Source: Vulcanimicrobiota bacterium
GTDB lineage: Bacteria > Vulcanimicrobiota > Vulcanimicrobiia > Vulcanimicrobiales > Vulcanimicrobiaceae
DNA length: 64,000 nt
Assembly (NCBI GenBank): GCA_003140215.1
Contig: PLJL01000001.1
Coordinates: 562,501-626,500, forward strand
Direction of reading: 5' to 3'
In this document: positions 17,798 through 27,341 of the stretch, in pieces
Layout: each line of letters begins with the position of its first letter
How positions within the stretch are numbered: the first letter of the stretch is position 1
Notes under the pieces: model-generated
Told to the model about the DNA's origin: nothing
Seen by the model: the letters and a program-made list of their open reading frames with translations, nothing else
Database searches by the model: none
Translations under genes and position numbers: made by a program

Positions 17798-18976
17798 ATG
17801 CGCATCGCGATTCGCACGGGAGTGCTCTACGACGGTACCGACGCCCCCGCACGGCGCAACGTCACCGTGCTCGTCGAGGACGGACGGATCGCGGCGATCT
17901 CCGGCAACGACGAGCGCGCCGGCGCCGAGCAGACGTTCGAAGCAGCGTGCGTGACCCCCGGACTGATCAACAGCCACGTTCATCTCGAGGTCAACGGCGA
18001 ACCTGACACCCAAACGTTCTTCTTGATCCGCACCCCAACCGAACGAACGCTCGACGCAGCGCGCAACGCGCGCCTCTCGCTCGAGGCCGGCGTGACGACC
18101 GTCCGCGATCTGGGCGGCTCGGAATCCAATGCGATCGCGCTGCGCGACGCGGTGACCACCGGGCAGCACGTCGGTCCGACGATCATCCCCGCCGGCCGAG
18201 CGATCTGCATGACGGGCGGACACGGCTTTTTCTTGGGCCGCGAGGCCGACGGACCGTGGGACGCGCGCAAAGCCGTGCGCGAGCAGCGCAAAGCGGGCGC
18301 GACGTGCATCAAGCTCATCGCGACGGGGGGCGTGCTGACCAAAGGCGCGGTTCCGGGTCAAGATCAGCTCAGCGAAGAGGAGATGCGCGCCGCGATCATC
18401 GAGGCCGGCACGCACGGGATGCGCGTCGCCGCCCACGCGATCGGGACGAACGGGATCAAGAACGCGTTGCGCGCCGGCGTCACGTCGATCGAGCACGGGC
18501 ACCTGCTCGACGACGAAGCGATCGCGCTGTTCCGCGAGCGCAAGGCCTACCTCGTCCCGACGCTGGCCGCCGTGTGGTGTATCTACGAAAACATCGCCGG
18601 CGGGGCGCAGCCCGACTACGTCGTGCGCAAGGCGACCGAGATCTATCATCAGGCCGGCGACAACATCCGCAAGGCGTGGCGCGCCGGGGTGACCATCGCC
18701 GGCGGCTCGGACGCCGGCACGCCCTACAATCGGCACGAGAACTACGCCTACGAGGTCGAGCTGATGTCGACCGTGCTCGGCATGACGCCGCAACAAGCGC
18801 TGACGGCGGCGACCGCCACCGCGGCGGAGCTCCTCGGCGTCGAAGCCGGCATCCTGGCGAAAGGCCGGCCTGCCGATCTGCTCCTGCTCGGCGGCGACGT
18901 GGGTGCGGACGTGCGTGCGTTGCGCGACCCACGCGTCGTGATCAAGGCCGGAGCGGTGGCGCACGAACGCGCGTGA
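17798..18976 (+). CDS. Metal-dependent amidohydrolase (imidazolonepropionase/prolidase-like)
   Basis: 392 residues. Metal-site motifs of the amidohydrolase superfamily are all visible: INSHVHLE (HxH, strand 1), KLIATGGVL with its Lys, VAAHAIG, IEHGHLL, and GSDAGTPYN (final Asp). The N- and C-terminal parts form the small beta-sandwich (TVLVEDGRIAAISG, GRPADLLLLGGD). Relatives hydrolyse cyclic imides or Xaa-Arg/Xaa-Pro dipeptides; substrate is uncertain. The ATG at 17798 is the first start giving the canonical N-terminus. The glycosyltransferase gene begins 22 bases after its stop. Confidence 0.88.
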   Translation: MRIAIRTGVLYDGTDAPARRNVTVLVEDGRIAAISGNDERAGAEQTFEAACVTPGLINSHVHLEVNGEPDTQTFFLIRTPTERTLDAARNARLSLEAGVTTVRDLGGSESNAIALRDAVTTGQHVGPTIIPAGRAICMTGGHGFFLGREADGPWDARKAVREQRKAGATCIKLIATGGVLTKGAVPGQDQLSEEEMRAAIIEAGTHGMRVAAHAIGTNGIKNALRAGVTSIEHGHLLDDEAIALFRERKAYLVPTLAAVWCIYENIAGGAQPDYVVRKATEIYHQAGDNIRKAWRAGVTIAGGSDAGTPYNRHENYAYEVELMSTVLGMTPQQALTAATATAAELLGVEAGILAKGRPADLLLLGGDVGADVRALRDPRVVIKAGAVAHERA

Positions 18977-18998
18977 ACCCCGGCGCCGCTCGGCCGCG

Positions 18999-20162
18999 GT
19001 GACCGAGCTCGCGGGACTCAAAGTCGCGCTGCTGGGTGCGATCTCGTGGCCGACCCCGCCGCCGGGGTACGGGCCGTGGGAGCAAGTCGCCTACAACATC
19101 GCTCGCGGGTTGGTCGCCCGCGGCGCCGACGTGACGCTGTTCGCGACCGCGAACTCGACCAGCCCCGGACGTCTCGCCGCGGTGGTGCCGGTGGGGTTGA
19201 ACGAAGACCCCGCGCTCAACGGCGAAGTCTTCACCGAGCTGCACATCGCGTCGCTCTTCGCCCGCGCGCGCGACTTCGACCTCATCCACAACAACCTCGA
19301 CTGGAAGCCGCTGCTCTACGCGCTCGGTGCACCCGTTCCGCCGTTGCTCACGACGGTGCACGGCTTCTCGTCGCCGCCGGTCCTAGGCGCGTACTACGCC
19401 GGCGCGGCGCGTTCGTTTTACTGCTCGATCAGCGACGCCGACCGCGATCCCGGACTATCGTATCTCGCCACGACGTACAACGGCATCGACCCGGCGGAGT
19501 GGACGTTCCGCGACCACGCCGGCGACTATCTCTTGTTTCTGGCACGCTTCCATCCGGAGAAAGGCGCGCATCTGGCGATCGAGGTCGCCCAGCGCGCCGG
19601 CGTGCGGCTCAAGCTGGCCGGCATCCCGCACGACACGGCGTACTTCGAGGAGCTCGTCAAGCCGCACATCGACGGCGACGCGGTGCAGTTCCTCGGCCAC
19701 GTCGCGGGCCCAGCGCGCGACGAGCTCGTCGGCGGTGCGTTGGCGCTCGTGCACATGACGACGCGGCCCGAGCGTTTCGGCCTGACCTTGATCGAAGCGA
19801 TGGCCTGCGGCACGCCGGTCCTCGGGGCGCGCATGGGCTCGCTGCCGGAGATCGTCGTCGACGGCGTGACCGGCTTTCTGTGCGACGATGTCGCCGCCGC
19901 GGTCGCGCAGGTGCCGCACCTCGCGGGGCTCTCACGACGCGCGTGCCGCGAACGGGTCGAATCGACGTTCAGCGTGGATCGGATGATCGACCGCTACGCC
20001 GGCGCGTACGCGCAGGCGCTGCAGCAGCGAACGCCGCTCCCGCCAACCGCGGAGCAGCGCCGCTGGCGCCTCCACGACTGGTGGGACCGGCCGATGGCGT
20101 TCACCGACATCCCCGCCAAGCCCCAACACAGCGTGGTCGACGTCGAGGGACGAATCCACTGA
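18999..20162 (+). CDS. Glycosyltransferase family 4 protein
   Basis: 387 residues, GTG start. The GT-B fold is clear: N-terminal ISWPTPPPGYGPWEQVAYNIARGL, the linker strand TTYNGIDPAEW, and the donor-binding FLARFHPEKGAHLAIEVAQRAG and PERFGLTLIEAMACGTPVLGARMGSLPEIVVDG (the EX7E region). It probably transfers a sugar from a nucleotide donor to a lipid, saccharide or small acceptor at the inner membrane face. No cluster of sugar genes accompanies it here, so the product is unknown. It follows the amidohydrolase closely and may share its transcript. Confidence 0.9.
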   Translation: MTELAGLKVALLGAISWPTPPPGYGPWEQVAYNIARGLVARGADVTLFATANSTSPGRLAAVVPVGLNEDPALNGEVFTELHIASLFARARDFDLIHNNLDWKPLLYALGAPVPPLLTTVHGFSSPPVLGAYYAGAARSFYCSISDADRDPGLSYLATTYNGIDPAEWTFRDHAGDYLLFLARFHPEKGAHLAIEVAQRAGVRLKLAGIPHDTAYFEELVKPHIDGDAVQFLGHVAGPARDELVGGALALVHMTTRPERFGLTLIEAMACGTPVLGARMGSLPEIVVDGVTGFLCDDVAAAVAQVPHLAGLSRRACRERVESTFSVDRMIDRYAGAYAQALQQRTPLPPTAEQRRWRLHDWWDRPMAFTDIPAKPQHSVVDVEGRIH

Positions 20163-20182
20163 TCCGCCCATTCACCGAATCG

Positions 20183-20191
20183 TGGTATACT
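20183..20191 (+). promoter_or_regulatory. Extended -10 promoter, likely leaderless start for the small gene at 20198
   Basis: TGGTATACT matches the extended -10 consensus TGnTATAnT. The expected transcription start, about 7 bases downstream, falls on the ATG at 20198, so the mRNA would be leaderless. No good -35 hexamer is seen, as extended -10 promoters allow. Confidence 0.45.
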
Positions 20192-20197
20192 TTACGT

Positions 20198-20431
20198 ATG
20201 ACCGATGACTCACGCGGGTTCAGCGAGGCTGCCGTGCGACTGACCGCCGAGGCCCGCAAGGCGGCGCATGCGGCGATCGACGCGGCGTTTGCCGCCGGTC
20301 GCCCCGTCCACGAGGCGGGCACGGGTTCTGACGCCGGATCGACGTACCGGGTCTGGCCGGATGGCCGTCGAGAGCTCATCGAGCCTTCAGCGGACCAGGC
20401 GCAACACTCGAACCCCGCTCGCACGGCATAG
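20198..20431 (+). CDS. Small protein, putative antitoxin partner of zeta-like kinase
   Basis: 77 residues. It has an Ala/Arg-rich helical N-terminal half and a C-terminal PDGRRELIEP stretch. Small proteins of this kind often precede COG4185/zeta-like P-loop kinases; the next gene, 33 bases on, is one. I do not recognise a named family, and the antitoxin role is inferred from size, order and spacing. The AT-richer upstream sequence and likely leaderless promoter are unlike the neighbours. Confidence 0.6.
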   Translation: MTDDSRGFSEAAVRLTAEARKAAHAAIDAAFAAGRPVHEAGTGSDAGSTYRVWPDGRRELIEPSADQAQHSNPARTA

Positions 20432-20464
20432 TCTCGCCTGAGCAGACCTTCGGAGCGCCCGACG

Positions 20465-21028
20465 ATGTACGTCGTCGCAGGGCCAAATGGTGCGGGGAAG
20501 AGCACCTTCACTGAACGCGCACATCACATATTCGGGCTTGAACCGATCGATGCCGACGCAATTCAGCGCACTTCCGGAATAAGCAGCTCAGCGGCGTGGG
20601 CAGAAGGGCTCCGCAGGTGCCGTGCAGCGATCGCGCTGCAACGAAGCTTCCTGGTCGAAACGACGCTCGCCGGCCGCGACGTCAACCGTCCGTCCACATA
20701 CCTTAACCTCATGGCCGAAGCCCGAGCAAAAGGGTTTCGGATCGACGTAACATTTATTGCGCTCGAAAATGCCGATGCACACGTCGCCCGTGTTGCCGAT
20801 CGCGTCGCGGCGGGTCAACATGACATTCCGGAACACACGATCCGTAAGCGCTACGCATTGAGCCTCCTGCGACTCCCGCGCGCGATAATGTTGTCGGATC
20901 ACGCGCTCGTCATCGACAACTCCTCAGCAACACAGCCATTCCGGGAGGTTGCAGAGTTCGAAAACGGCGCTCGCATTGCTGTCGACACGCCGCTCCCGAC
21001 CTGGCTCAAGCAGGCGCTCGGAGCGTGA
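20465..21028 (+). CDS. Zeta-toxin-like P-loop kinase (COG4185)
   Basis: 187 residues. Walker A GPNGAGKST lies at residues 6-14, followed by PIDADAIQR and FLVETTLAG, which match zeta-toxin/COG4185 proteins where the Asp and Glu help bind the sugar-nucleotide and catalyse phosphoryl transfer. The later ADRVAAGQHDIPEHTIRKRY contains the basic residues of the lid. Zeta toxins phosphorylate UDP-N-acetylglucosamine; the COG4185 branch is less characterised. Together with the small upstream gene it looks like a type II toxin-antitoxin cassette. Base composition is less GC-rich than the flanking genes, consistent with acquisition. Confidence 0.8.
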   Translation: MYVVAGPNGAGKSTFTERAHHIFGLEPIDADAIQRTSGISSSAAWAEGLRRCRAAIALQRSFLVETTLAGRDVNRPSTYLNLMAEARAKGFRIDVTFIALENADAHVARVADRVAAGQHDIPEHTIRKRYALSLLRLPRAIMLSDHALVIDNSSATQPFREVAEFENGARIAVDTPLPTWLKQALGA

Positions 21029-21173
21029 CGTAGCGGCGGAGGACCGCAGCGCGTAAAAGGTGCGCCTGCGCTCGATGCCGGCCCGCTCCGGGGTGCGGGC
21101 AAGAGGGATTTCCGCGGGCCGACCGGCACCTCCGAAGGCACGTTTTTCCCTGGCCTCTGGGAGGGGCACGCTT

Positions 21174-22985
21174 GTGAACGTAACTCGTCAGGCGCACCGC
21201 GCGCTTCTCGGCGGCGCAGTTTTCGCCGCTGCCCTCTTCGTCGCCGGCTGCAACGGCGGTTCCGCAACGCCGCCGGGGTTCAACACCGGCCTCGCGTATT
21301 CGCCCCCGACGGTGGCGCCGTTCGCGGTACCGCCCGCCGGCGTGGTCGGCGCGAACGCCGCGCTTCCGATGCCCCCGGCGGGCACCAGTCGCGCCGGGGG
21401 CGCCTACGACGTGTTCCTCATCGCGCCGCCCGACGGCAATACGGCGTCGTTCACCGTCTTCGAACCGAGCACGGTGACGGCCGGCCAAACCTATCCGATC
21501 ATCCTCACCGCGCCGGGCTGGGGCTCGAAGCGCGTGCCGGCGTCGCAGCAGGCGGCGTTTCGCGCGGGGACGACCGTGTACGCAAAATTGCTGGCCGCCG
21601 GGTACGGCGTGGCCTCGCTCGACCAGCGCGGCTTCGCCGGCGCCGGCATGAACAGCGGCGTCGTCGACATCCAAGACCCGAACCATACCGTCCCGTGGGA
21701 ACTCTCGATGCTGAACTGGATGGAAGTGAACGTCCCCTGGCTCGCGTTCGGGCCCAGCAACGACGGCAAGCTGACGCGGACGCCGATCATGGGTGCCAAC
21801 GGATTTTCCTACGGCGGCCTGTTCGAATACATGATCCTGGCCAACGACGACCGCAAGCGGCTGCACGCGATCGTGCCCGAAGGCGCGACGACCGAGTACA
21901 ACAAGTCCGGCTCGCCCAACCTGGTGAGCAAGGTCTGGTGGAACAACGTGCTCGCCGGCATCGTGACGAGCAGCGCAACGACCGAGGACCCGAACTTCTT
22001 CGCATTCATGTCGTCGTCCAACACCAACCCGGAAGTTCCGACCGTCGTGCAGCAGATGTTCGCCTACCACTCCTTCGAAGAAGCGTGCGGCGGCGTGCCG
22101 GGCGTCTCCGACGGCGACCTCGGTCCGGTGCATCCGATCATGACGACGCCGCCGGCGCACATCTTGATGATGCAGGGCATCCGCGACCATCTCTTCCCGA
22201 TGTACAGCAACTACAGCGGCTTCCTGTGCGCCTCCGGTCTGGGCGGCGACGTGCGCTACTGGACCTACCAGTTCGGTCACAACACGGGACTCGGCACGAC
22301 GCAGCCCGACGACGACCCGCCGTACACGCCCGCCGGCAACGACCTCAACACCGGTTGCGGCAGCTTGACGCACGACAACGCCGTGATCGCCTGGTTCAAC
22401 GAGAAGCTCAAAGGTCAGGCCAATGCCGCCGCGTCGATTCCGAAGATCTGCATCTCGCTCATCGCGGGCGACGGCGTCTCCGTGCCCTCAATCACCTCCG
22501 GACACGCCGGGATGTCGTTCGCGGTGCCGAGCACGACGGTGACCGTTGGAAACGGAACGTCGAATTGGAAAGCCTATCTGACGTCGCACGGCGCGCTGTC
22601 GGCTCCGGCCATCATCCCGCTCTACACCGTGCCCGCCGGCGGCAACGTCGTCGCGGGAATCTCGCACGTCGAGTTGACGGCGGCCTCGGCGCTGACGTTA
22701 CCGGTCATGTTCGTCGGGATCGGACAGCTGCGCGCCGGGTTGACGCAGTGGGATCTCATCGACGGACAAGTGCAGCCGATGCCGGGGACCGGCGCGCTGA
22801 GCTTCGACACCGCGGGTGAAGGTGCGCGCCTGGGCCCGGGCGACCAGGTCGGGCTGCTGATCTTCGGTGACGATAAGCGCTACGACACGCCCGGCGCCGG
22901 GACGCTGCCCGCGCGGGCGACCGGCACGGTCACGATCTCGGGCAACGTCTGGGTGCCGATCCTGCCCACCCAACCCTCGATTTAG
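21174..22985 (+). CDS. Exported lipoprotein alpha/beta hydrolase (CocE/S15-like)
   Basis: 603 residues from a GTG preceded by GGGAGGGG. The N-terminus is a lipoprotein signal ending in VAGCNGG. The hydrolase core has VFEPSTV...YPIILTAPGWG, DQRGFAGAGMNSG, and the nucleophile elbow GANGFSYGGLFEYM (GxSxG); a later DHLFPMYSNY would carry the catalytic Asp and GHNTGLG the His. After about residue 420 comes a beta-rich domain ending in an IleuPhe-GDD region, as in CocE/X-prolyl peptidases. Probably hydrolyses esters or peptides outside the cytoplasm; substrate unknown. Confidence 0.75.
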   Translation: MNVTRQAHRALLGGAVFAAALFVAGCNGGSATPPGFNTGLAYSPPTVAPFAVPPAGVVGANAALPMPPAGTSRAGGAYDVFLIAPPDGNTASFTVFEPSTVTAGQTYPIILTAPGWGSKRVPASQQAAFRAGTTVYAKLLAAGYGVASLDQRGFAGAGMNSGVVDIQDPNHTVPWELSMLNWMEVNVPWLAFGPSNDGKLTRTPIMGANGFSYGGLFEYMILANDDRKRLHAIVPEGATTEYNKSGSPNLVSKVWWNNVLAGIVTSSATTEDPNFFAFMSSSNTNPEVPTVVQQMFAYHSFEEACGGVPGVSDGDLGPVHPIMTTPPAHILMMQGIRDHLFPMYSNYSGFLCASGLGGDVRYWTYQFGHNTGLGTTQPDDDPPYTPAGNDLNTGCGSLTHDNAVIAWFNEKLKGQANAAASIPKICISLIAGDGVSVPSITSGHAGMSFAVPSTTVTVGNGTSNWKAYLTSHGALSAPAIIPLYTVPAGGNVVAGISHVELTAASALTLPVMFVGIGQLRAGLTQWDLIDGQVQPMPGTGALSFDTAGEGARLGPGDQVGLLIFGDDKRYDTPGAGTLPARATGTVTISGNVWVPILPTQPSI

Positions 22986-22999
22986 CCTCGCGACGAATC

Positions 23000-23032
23000 G
23001 TCCGGCGTCGTTCCTAGGGGGCGACGCCGGAC
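23000..23032. terminator. Convergent inverted repeat, possible bidirectional terminator
   Basis: A perfect 11-bp stem (GTCCGGCGTCG and its complement) flanks an 11-base loop, between the hydrolase stop at 22985 and the end of the convergent membrane protein gene (stop at 23014-23016, inside the loop). No U-tract follows on either strand, so it may only pause or protect 3' ends. Confidence 0.4.
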
Positions 23033-23616
23033 AGCAAGGCGTCGCGGCGCCGATCCGGGCACGCCGGTACCACCTCGGGATCCGCGTCAGAACCCGAGTT
23101 CGCGTTACGGTGGGCAAGCCAGCAGTTGCCCGGGATGATGGGACAGTAGCAGACGTCGATCGCAAAACGCCCGTAGTTCCGCACGAAGGCTTTGATGATC
23201 GGGCGGTCGGTGATTCGAAACAGCGTGACGGTCCCGCCGACCCGGATGACGTTGCCCGGCGTGAGGTCGCTGAACGAGCCGTGCACCGCTTTGGTCCCGG
23301 GGAGCAGCGTGCGAATCACGTCGGTCAGATAGCGCCGCGGCACCCCATCCAGCGACACCACGACGTACCGCACCCGCGCCGGCCCGAGCCCCTCGTTCGC
23401 GATCGTCAGCGAGACCGCGTTGCCGCTGACGGTGCTCTGCACCGAGAGATACGGCCAGACCTGAGACGCAAGCTGCTGCGCCACGACGCGCGACTGCCAC
23501 CACGCCGCGCCGGTCGCCAGCGAGCTGGCCAGCAGGGCACACATCGCGATGACGAGGTCGATGCGGAAACCCTTGACCTCACGGCCGGCCGCGGTATCGT
23601 CGCTGCGCGGGCTCAT
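23014..23616 (-). CDS. Single-pass membrane protein of unknown function
   Basis: 200 residues. The ATG at 23616 overlaps the purK stop (ATGA). One transmembrane segment lies near residues 20-42 (LVIAMCALLASSLATGAAWW), followed by an exported, beta-rich part (VSLTIANEGLGPARVRYVVVSLDG), then a short Cys-containing stretch, DVCYCPIIPGNCW, with three cysteines. Similar uncharacterised proteins contain an immunoglobulin-like domain after one helix. Translational coupling to purK is clear in sequence but gives no evident functional link. Confidence 0.7.
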   Translation of the reverse strand: MSPRSDDTAAGREVKGFRIDLVIAMCALLASSLATGAAWWQSRVVAQQLASQVWPYLSVQSTVSGNAVSLTIANEGLGPARVRYVVVSLDGVPRRYLTDVIRTLLPGTKAVHGSFSDLTPGNVIRVGGTVTLFRITDRPIIKAFVRNYGRFAIDVCYCPIIPGNCWLAHRNANSGSDADPEVVPACPDRRRDALLSGVAP

Positions 23617-24758
23617 CGTAGCACCGCCGCACGCTCGTCGATCCAATGCAGCACGCCGCGGCCCCGCTCGGCCTTGCGCAACGCGTCCTCGACGCTGTCG
23701 GCCAGCACCGTGAAGTGACCCATCTTGCGGCGCAGCGCCGCGTGCGCTTTGCCGTAGAGGTGCAGCTTGAGGTCCGGGTCGCGCAAGAGCGTCTCGATCC
23801 CGCCCAGGGTGTCACCGCTGCCCGCGCCGAGCACGTTGTGCATCACGGCGGGCCGGAACTGACGCGGCTCCACCAGCGGTAGGTCGCAGATCGCGCGGAC
23901 GTGCATCTCGTACTGACTGATCTGCATCGCGTCGAGCGAGTAGTGGCCGCTGTTGTGGACGCGCGGCGCGACCTCGTTGACCAACAGCTCGTCGCCGCGC
24001 TGGAAGAACTCGACGCAAAACGTGCCGACGATCTCCAACCGCTCGGCGATTGCCACCGCATGACGGCGCGCCCGTTCGGCGACGTCGGCGGTGATGCGCG
24101 CCGGAACGATCGTCGTCTCGAGAACGCCGTGGTCGTGCCGGTTTTCCGAGGTCGGGAACGCGACGATCTGGCCGGTCGTGCTGCGCGCCGCGATGATCGA
24201 GAGCTCGCGGTCGAACGCGATGAGCGCCTCCCAGATCAGGACACGCCCCTTCGACTCGCGCCAGGCGCGCTCGGCGTCGTCGCGCGAGCGCACGATCCAT
24301 TGCCCTTTGCCGTCGTAGCCGCCAAACGTCGTCTTGACGACCGCCGGGAAGCCGATGGTGCGCTCCGCCGCGATCAGCTCGTCGCGCGCCCGCACCGCGA
24401 CGAAGGGCGCGATCGGGATGCCGCACTCGGCCACGAACGTCTTCTCCAGGATGCGGTCCTGGGTGATGCGCAGCGCCCGCGCGCCGGGGTGCACGATGCG
24501 CCGGTCCGCTTCGAGCGCGAGAACCGAGTCCAGCGGGATGTTCTCGAACTCATAGGTGACGACGTCGCTGCGCGCGCCCAGCTCGCCGATGGCGCGCAAG
24601 TCGTCGTACGCCGCGACGATCTGTTCGTCGGCGACCTGTCCGCACGGCGAGTCGGGCAGCGGCTCGAGCGTGACGACGCGGAATCCCATCCGCTTCGCCT
24701 CGAGCGTGAGCATCCGCCCGAGCTGCCCGCCGCCGAGAATCCCGATCGTGCGAATCAC
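23613..24758 (-). CDS. purK: 5-(carboxyamino)imidazole ribonucleotide synthase PurK
   Basis: 381 residues, ATP-grasp enzyme. Begins [36 protein letters not shown] is the ATP-binding loop, and [17 protein letters not shown] the metal/active-site region characteristic of PurK. It carboxylates aminoimidazole ribonucleotide to N5-CAIR with ATP and bicarbonate in purine synthesis. The GTG start overlaps the purE stop by 4 bases, so the pair is one transcript. Length is as usual. Confidence 0.97.
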   Translation of the reverse strand: MIRTIGILGGGQLGRMLTLEAKRMGFRVVTLEPLPDSPCGQVADEQIVAAYDDLRAIGELGARSDVVTYEFENIPLDSVLALEADRRIVHPGARALRITQDRILEKTFVAECGIPIAPFVAVRARDELIAAERTIGFPAVVKTTFGGYDGKGQWIVRSRDDAERAWRESKGRVLIWEALIAFDRELSIIAARSTTGQIVAFPTSENRHDHGVLETTIVPARITADVAERARRHAVAIAERLEIVGTFCVEFFQRGDELLVNEVAPRVHNSGHYSLDAMQISQYEMHVRAICDLPLVEPRQFRPAVMHNVLGAGSGDTLGGIETLLRDPDLKLHLYGKAHAALRRKMGHFTVLADSVEDALRKAERGRGVLHWIDERAAVLR

Positions 24759-25234
24759 AGCTCGATCGCCTCGACGTCGACGGCGATGCGGGCGACGCGG
24801 TCGGCCAACTTCTGAGCCAGCGCGGCGTCGCGCAGCGCGAGGATCCGGGCCGCGAACAGGGCGGCGTTGACGGCGCCGCCGATCGCCATCGTGGCGACCG
24901 GAACGCCGGCGGGCATCTGGGCGATCGACAGCAACGAGTCGACACCCTTGAGCGCCTTCGATTCGACCGGGACGCCGATCACCGGCAGGTTCGTCTTGGT
25001 CGCGACCATCCCGGGCAGGTGCGCGGCCCCGCCGGCGCCGGCGATGATGACCTCAATCCCGCGCGCCGCCGCCTCGCTCGCGTACCGAAACATCAGGTCC
25101 GGCGTGCGGTGCGCCGAGACCACGCGCAGCTCGAACGGGATGCCGAGCTCCTCGAGCGTCGTCGCCGCCGCGCGCATCGTTTCCAGATCGGATTTCGATC
25201 CCATGATGATCCCGACCCGAGGCGCAGCACTCAT
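24755..25234 (-). CDS. purE: N5-CAIR mutase PurE
   Basis: 159 residues, standard PurE size. Motifs: [28 protein letters not shown] (the active-site SAHR), and [14 protein letters not shown]. It converts N5-CAIR to CAIR as a cytoplasmic octamer. The ATG at 25234 was chosen because the PurE core starts right after it; an upstream in-frame extension overlaps the divergent hydrolase gene. PurK follows with a 4-base overlap. Confidence 0.97.
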   Translation of the reverse strand: MSAAPRVGIIMGSKSDLETMRAAATTLEELGIPFELRVVSAHRTPDLMFRYASEAAARGIEVIIAGAGGAAHLPGMVATKTNLPVIGVPVESKALKGVDSLLSIAQMPAGVPVATMAIGGAVNAALFAARILALRDAALAQKLADRVARIAVDVEAIEL

Positions 25235-25292
25235 CGCTCGGGCGGTTCGGGCCGCTCGGCAAGGCGCCCTGGGGCGGGTACCCTGTCCGAAG

Positions 25293-26546
25293 ATGCGCTT
25301 TTCGGTGGGGATCAACTACTGGCCGCGCCGCAGCGCGATGGCGATGTGGCGGCGCTTCGATGCCGGCGAGATCCGCGAGGACTTCGCGCGCATCGCCGGG
25401 CTCGGCCTCGACGCGGTGCGCTTCTTCTTGCGCTGGGATGATTTCCAACCGTCGGCCGACGCGCTCGATGCGGTCATGCTGGGCCGCCTCGAAGCGGTCG
25501 CCGATCTGTGCGCCGAGGCGGGCTTGGTCGCGATGCCGACGCTCTTTACCGGACACATGAGCGGCGTCAACTGGCTGCCGGCCTGGTCGCTCGACCCGCG
25601 GGCGCCGCACGGCCGCTTTCGCACCATCTGCGGCGACGCCGAGTCGCCGTATGGGATCGGCGACTTCTACCGTGGCGAGCTGCTCGAGGCCCAGCTGCGC
25701 TTCGCGCGCGGCGTAGGGCAACGGCTCAACGCGCATCCCGCGATCGTCGCCTGGGACTTGGGCAACGAGTTCAGCAATTTGCGCGAGCCCGCGACCGCGT
25801 ACGACGCCGCCGAGTGGAGCCGGCGCCTCACCGCGGCGCTCGAGGAGGCCTCGGCGATCCCGGTGACGGCGGGGACGCATGGCGAAGACCTCACCCGCGA
25901 CCGCAACCTTCGCTTGGCGTCGCTGTGCGCGCCGTATGCGTTCGCGAGCATGCACGGCTACAGCGTCTACAGCGCGTTCGCGCGCGGCCGCTTAGACCCC
26001 GAGGTGGTGCCGTTCCTAGCGCTGCTGGCGGCTTCGTTCTCGCACAAACCGGTGCTGTTCACCGAGTTCGGCAACCCCACGTGCCCGCCCGGGAAACTCT
26101 CGCCCTACGAGCGCGTCGCGTTGCCCGATGAGGCGCCCAACCCGACCGTCTCGCCCGACGATCCGGTGGTCGCGGCCTACGCCTGTCTGGACGAGGACGA
26201 GATGGCCGCGCATTGCACCGCCGTCCTCGAGCGCCTGCATGCCGACGGGCGGCTGGGCGGATATTGGTGGTGCTGGGCCGACTATGCCGGCGACCTGCGC
26301 GCGCAAGCGCCGTTCGACCGCGCGCCCCACGAGCTGTCGTTCGGCATCGTGCGCAGCGACGGCAGCGCGAAGCCGGTGGCCGCGGCGCTGAGCGCGTTCG
26401 CGCGCCAAGCTCGCACCGTCGTCGAGCCGCGCGACATGCCGCTCATCACCGACACCTACTACTACCGCACCTTGCCGCGCAGCACCGCGACGCTCTACGA
26501 CGCCTTTCTCGTCGCGGTCGAGGAACGCCGCAACGGCGCGCGGTAA
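25293..26546 (+). CDS. Glycoside hydrolase, GH5/cellulase-superfamily TIM barrel
   Basis: 417 residues. Clan A pattern: [10 protein letters not shown] supplies the acid/base Glu (about residue 159) and [10 protein letters not shown] the nucleophile Glu (about 258), with [11 protein letters not shown] near the N-terminus and a late WCWADY aromatic subsite. No signal peptide, so it is cytoplasmic or transport-coupled. The ATG at 25293 starts directly before the first strand and is 58 bases from purE. It heads a tight operon with an HpaI-type aldolase, suggesting breakdown of an oligosaccharide or glycoside; the substrate family is not determinable. Confidence 0.85.
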   Translation: MRFSVGINYWPRRSAMAMWRRFDAGEIREDFARIAGLGLDAVRFFLRWDDFQPSADALDAVMLGRLEAVADLCAEAGLVAMPTLFTGHMSGVNWLPAWSLDPRAPHGRFRTICGDAESPYGIGDFYRGELLEAQLRFARGVGQRLNAHPAIVAWDLGNEFSNLREPATAYDAAEWSRRLTAALEEASAIPVTAGTHGEDLTRDRNLRLASLCAPYAFASMHGYSVYSAFARGRLDPEVVPFLALLAASFSHKPVLFTEFGNPTCPPGKLSPYERVALPDEAPNPTVSPDDPVVAAYACLDEDEMAAHCTAVLERLHADGRLGGYWWCWADYAGDLRAQAPFDRAPHELSFGIVRSDGSAKPVAAALSAFARQARTVVEPRDMPLITDTYYYRTLPRSTATLYDAFLVAVEERRNGAR

Positions 26547-26555
26547 GGCGGATCG

Positions 26556-27341
26556 ATGCGCGAGAATCCGTTGAAGCGCCGGCTGGCGGCCGGCGAGACC
26601 GTTCTGGGATCGTGGTTGTCCATCGGCGACGGGCTCAGCGCCGAGCTGATGGCGAGCCTGGGCTGGGACTGGCTGCTCGTCGACATGGAGCACGGCCCGG
26701 TCTCGCTGGCCGAGGCGCCGGCGATGATCGCCGCGGTCCGCGCCCACGGCGTCGTGCCGTTCGTGCGGGTGGCCTGGAACGAGAGCTCGCAGATCCAACG
26801 CGCGCTCGACCTGGGCACCTTCGGGATCCTCGTTCCGGTGATCAACACCGCCGACGATGCACGCCGCGTGGTGGGGGACGCGCGCTTTCCCCCGCTGGGA
26901 GACCGCAGCCTGGGCGGCGTGCGCCCTGGGCTTGCGTTCGGCACCGACCAGTCGACCTACGGCGCGCGCGCGAACGACGAAGTCCTGGTGCTCGTGCAGA
27001 TCGAGACCGAACTCGCGGTCGCCAACGCCGACGCGATCCTGGCCACCGCCGGGATCGACGGCGTGTTCGTCGGGCCCAACGATCTGGCCGTCTCGGGCGC
27101 AAAGCGCTGGCCCGACGTTTGGGAGCGCGACGACGACTACATGCAGCTCATCGCCGCGGTGGCCGCGGCCGCACAACGCGCCGGCAAGATCGCCGGAATC
27201 CTGGCGCGCGACGCCGCGATGGCGAAACGCATGATCGAGCTGGGCTACCGGTTCGTAGGGATCGGCAGCGACGTCAACTTCATGACCGCGGCGGCGCGCC
27301 GCGAGCTCGCGTTGGCGCGAGGCGACGACGCCCGGCGATGA
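26556..27341 (+). CDS. HpcH/HpaI family aldolase
   Basis: 261 residues, the standard length for class II pyruvate aldolases of the HpaI/RhmA/GarL group. Motifs: GSWLSIGDGLSAELMASLGWDWLLVDMEHGP with the catalytic region, GILVPVINTADDARRVV, QIETELAVANADAI (metal-ligand Glu) and FVGPNDLAVS (metal-ligand Asp). They cleave 2-keto-3-deoxy sugar acids or 4-hydroxy-2-oxo acids to pyruvate and an aldehyde. It starts 9 bases after the glycosidase, hinting at sugar-acid breakdown. The SDR start overlaps its stop (ATGA). Confidence 0.92.
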   Translation: MRENPLKRRLAAGETVLGSWLSIGDGLSAELMASLGWDWLLVDMEHGPVSLAEAPAMIAAVRAHGVVPFVRVAWNESSQIQRALDLGTFGILVPVINTADDARRVVGDARFPPLGDRSLGGVRPGLAFGTDQSTYGARANDEVLVLVQIETELAVANADAILATAGIDGVFVGPNDLAVSGAKRWPDVWERDDDYMQLIAAVAAAAQRAGKIAGILARDAAMAKRMIELGYRFVGIGSDVNFMTAAARRELALARGDDARR

